Origin: CAZMGD01 sp964565705
GTDB lineage: Bacteria; Actinomycetota; Acidimicrobiia; Acidimicrobiales; Ilumatobacteraceae
Length of the DNA: 6,522 nt
Reading direction: 5' to 3'
Assembly: GCA_964565705.1 (NCBI GenBank)
Contig: CAZMGD010000164.1
Coordinates: 1-6,522, forward strand
The notes below the pieces were generated by a model. The model was not told where the DNA came from. It worked only from the letters and a program-made list of their open reading frames with translations, and ran no database searches. This document shows, in pieces, positions 4,638 to 6,522 of this stretch (its first letter is position 1; every line of letters begins with the position of its first letter). The translations under genes were made by a program, and so were the position numbers.

Positions 4638-6522
4638 GTGGGTTTCAACAACCCGTCGTGGACGTGGCAGCAGCTGGAGGCGGCCCTCTCGGGAACCGGC
4701 GTCGCGCCCGACGACCTCGGGCGCGACGGTCGGGGGCCGGGCTCGCCGTCGTGGAACGCCGGTGGCGACGGCCCGGCGTGGACCCGGCACCGCCAGCCGT
4801 TCGACCCGAACGGGGTGCAGCGGGTGGAGGGATCGGTGCGCTACGCCGAGCTGCACTGCCACTCGAACTTCTCGTTCCTCGACGGGGCCTCGCACCCCGA
4901 GGAACTGGCGGTCGAGGCAGCTCACCTCGGCCTCGATGCGCTGGCGTTGACCGACCACCACGGGTTCTACGGCGTGGTGCGATTCGCCGAGGCGGCGCGG
5001 GCGGTCGGGATGCCGACCGTGTTCGGCGCCGAGATCACCCTGACCCCCGGCCTCGACCCCGGTGCCCGGGTCGTGCGCGACGAGGGTGACACGACGACCC
5101 AGGTCACCACCGGGCGCGTCCCGGACAGCTACGCACCCGACCCCCACGGACAGCACCTCGTGCTGCTCGCCGACGGTCCGGCTGGCTACGGCCGCCTGGC
5201 CAAGGCGCTCAGCCTCGGGCACCTGGCGGGGGAGAAGGGGGCGCCGCAGTTCTCGCTCGCCGACGTGGCCCACACGACCGCCGGTCAGGTCTGGGCGCTG
5301 ACCGGGTGTCGCAAGGGCGCGGTGCCCACCGCCCTCCTCGCCGAGGGTCCGGCGGCGGCGCGGCGCGAGCTGCGCCGCCTCGTCGATGCGTTCGGGCGCG
5401 ACCGGGTGCTCGTCGAGCTGTGGGATCACGGCGACCCACTCGACTCGGCGCGCAACGACGCGCTCGCCGAGCTGGCCATGCGCTCGGGGGTGCGCGCCGT
5501 GGTCACGAACAATGCCCACTACGCGACGCCGGTCCAGCGCCGCCTGGCCACCGCGCTCGCTGCAGTGCGGTCGCGGCGCAGCATGGCCGAGCTCGATCCG
5601 TGGCTGCCGGCGTCGGCCAGCGCTCACCTCCGCTCTGGCGCCGAGCAGGCACGCCGCTTCCGCCGCTACCCGGGCGCGGTCGAGCTGGCCGGGGAGATCG
5701 GCCGCAGCCTCGCGTTCGACCTGTCGCTCGTCGCCCCGTCGCTCCCACCGTTCCCGTGCCCCGACGGCCTCACCGAGATGGCGTACCTGCGGCGCCTCAC
5801 CGAGCAGGGCGGGATCGACCTCTACGGGCCGCGCGACAGCCGCAGCGAGCTCGTCCAGCGGGCCTGGCACACGATCGATCGCGAGCTGGCGATCATCGAG
5901 CAGCTCGGCTTCCCCGGCTACTTCCTCGTCGTCTGGGACCTCGTCCGCTTCTGTCGCGAGTCGAACATCCTCTGCCAGGGCCGGGGCAGCGCCGCCAACT
6001 CGGCGGTCTGCTACGCGCTGCGCATCACGACCGCCGACGCGGTCAAGCTCGGCCTGCTGTTCGAGCGATTCCTCTCACCCGAGCGCGACGGGCCACCCGA
6101 CATCGACATCGACATCGAGAGCGACCGCCGCGAGGAGGTGATCCAGTACGTGTACGGCCTCCACGGCCGGCACCACACCGCGCAGGTGGCCAACGTGATC
6201 ACCTACCGGGCGCGCTCGGCGGTGCGCGACATGGCCCGCGCCCTCGGCTACGCGCCGGGCCAGCAGGACGCATGGTCCAAGCGCGTCGACGGCTGGGGCA
6301 CGGTCGCGACCACCGCCGCCCAGCCCGAGCACGGCATCCCCGTACCCGTGCTCGACCTCGCCGCCCAGGTCGAGGACGCGCCCCGCCACCTCGGCATCCA
6401 CAGCGGCGGCATGGTGATCTGCGACCGCCCGATCGTCGAGGTCTGCCCGGTCGAGTGGGCGCGCATGGATCGGCGCTCGGTGTTGCAGTGGGACAAGGAC
6501 GACTGCGCCGCGGCCGGCCTGG
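4638..6522 (+). CDS. dnaE2: Error-prone DNA polymerase DnaE2 (ImuC), C-family polymerase, partial (C-terminus off the right edge)
   Basis: The frame is open from GTG 4638 to the window end: 628 codons of a protein usually about 1,050-1,100 residues long. DnaE2 is a C-family polymerase used for translesion synthesis and damage-induced mutagenesis, normally with ImuA/ImuA' and ImuB and the beta clamp. Residues 69-135 begin the PHP domain with ELHCHSNFSFLDGAS, LTDHHGFYG and FGAEI, which supply metal-ligand-type residues H73, H75, D106, H107 and E132. The palm has GFPGYFLVVWD (424-434), CQGRGSAANS (446-455) and PPDIDIDIESDRR (486-498); by position D490 and D492 match the two catalytic aspartates of E. 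coli DnaE. HLGIHSGGMVI (584-594) is also typical of the family. The N-terminus MGFNNPSWTWQQLE resembles the mycobacterial DnaE2 leader and supports this GTG over an internal GTG at 4836, which is preceded by GGAGGG. The third catalytic Asp and the C-terminal domains are outside the window. No imuA or imuB lies just upstream. Confidence 0.95.
   Translation, partial: MGFNNPSWTWQQLEAALSGTGVAPDDLGRDGRGPGSPSWNAGGDGPAWTRHRQPFDPNGVQRVEGSVRYAELHCHSNFSFLDGASHPEELAVEAAHLGLDALALTDHHGFYGVVRFAEAARAVGMPTVFGAEITLTPGLDPGARVVRDEGDTTTQVTTGRVPDSYAPDPHGQHLVLLADGPAGYGRLAKALSLGHLAGEKGAPQFSLADVAHTTAGQVWALTGCRKGAVPTALLAEGPAAARRELRRLVDAFGRDRVLVELWDHGDPLDSARNDALAELAMRSGVRAVVTNNAHYATPVQRRLATALAAVRSRRSMAELDPWLPASASAHLRSGAEQARRFRRYPGAVELAGEIGRSLAFDLSLVAPSLPPFPCPDGLTEMAYLRRLTEQGGIDLYGPRDSRSELVQRAWHTIDRELAIIEQLGFPGYFLVVWDLVRFCRESNILCQGRGSAANSAVCYALRITTADAVKLGLLFERFLSPERDGPPDIDIDIESDRREEVIQYVYGLHGRHHTAQVANVITYRARSAVRDMARALGYAPGQQDAWSKRVDGWGTVATTAAQPEHGIPVPVLDLAAQVEDAPRHLGIHSGGMVICDRPIVEVCPVEWARMDRRSVLQWDKDDCAAAGL

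Noticed and set aside
4836..4838. An internal GTG start for dnaE2 just before RYAELHCHS, preceded by GGAGGG
   Set aside because: The ribosome binding site is good, but the upstream stretch in frame begins MGFNNPSWTWQQLE, which resembles the DnaE2 leader of other actinobacteria, and the promoter signals fit 4638.
4560..5870. A 436-codon open frame on the minus strand opposite the start of dnaE2
   Set aside because: It is rich in Arg, Gly, Ala and His with no recognisable motif. It lies opposite a clear DnaE2 frame with PHP and polymerase motifs, and long antisense frames are expected at this GC content.

Overview
The window looks like chromosomal DNA of a GC-rich actinobacterium. Codon third positions are almost all G or C, GTG starts are used, and DnaE2 carries an N-terminal leader resembling the mycobacterial protein. 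An Acidimicrobiia-type organism (Ilumatobacter-like) is my guess from general resemblance; no search was possible. There is no sign of phage, insertion sequence, CRISPR array, tRNA or rRNA. Genes are tightly packed and no gap exceeds about 125 bases.

Layout, left to right. (1) Bases 1-965, minus strand: most of a major facilitator superfamily exporter whose C-terminus lies off the left edge. (2) Bases 966-1088: a divergent intergenic region with a 10-base palindrome and a good ribosome binding site for the next gene. (3) Bases 1089-2015, plus: a zinc-ribbon plus HExxH metallopeptidase-like protein of the COG4307 type. (4) Bases 2016-2126: a gap between convergent genes holding a nested inverted repeat. 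(5) Bases 2127-3083, minus: an alpha/beta hydrolase. (6) Bases 3084-3169: a divergent promoter region with a 15-base dyad close to the next start. (7) Bases 3170-4573, plus: a secreted, probably lipid-anchored, three-cupredoxin copper protein, which is a NirK-like core with an extra N-terminal type 1 copper domain. (8) Bases 4574-4637: a short gap with a LexA-like dyad placed over a probable -10 element. (9) Bases 4638-6522, plus: the first 628 codons of error-prone DNA polymerase DnaE2, running off the right edge.

The genes do not form one pathway. Strand changes and separate upstream signals suggest five independent transcription units. The most informative points are the domain make-up of the copper protein, the SOS-type control region of dnaE2 with an apparent leaderless GTG start, and the nested palindrome between the convergent genes. 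I found no convincing new multi-gene system.
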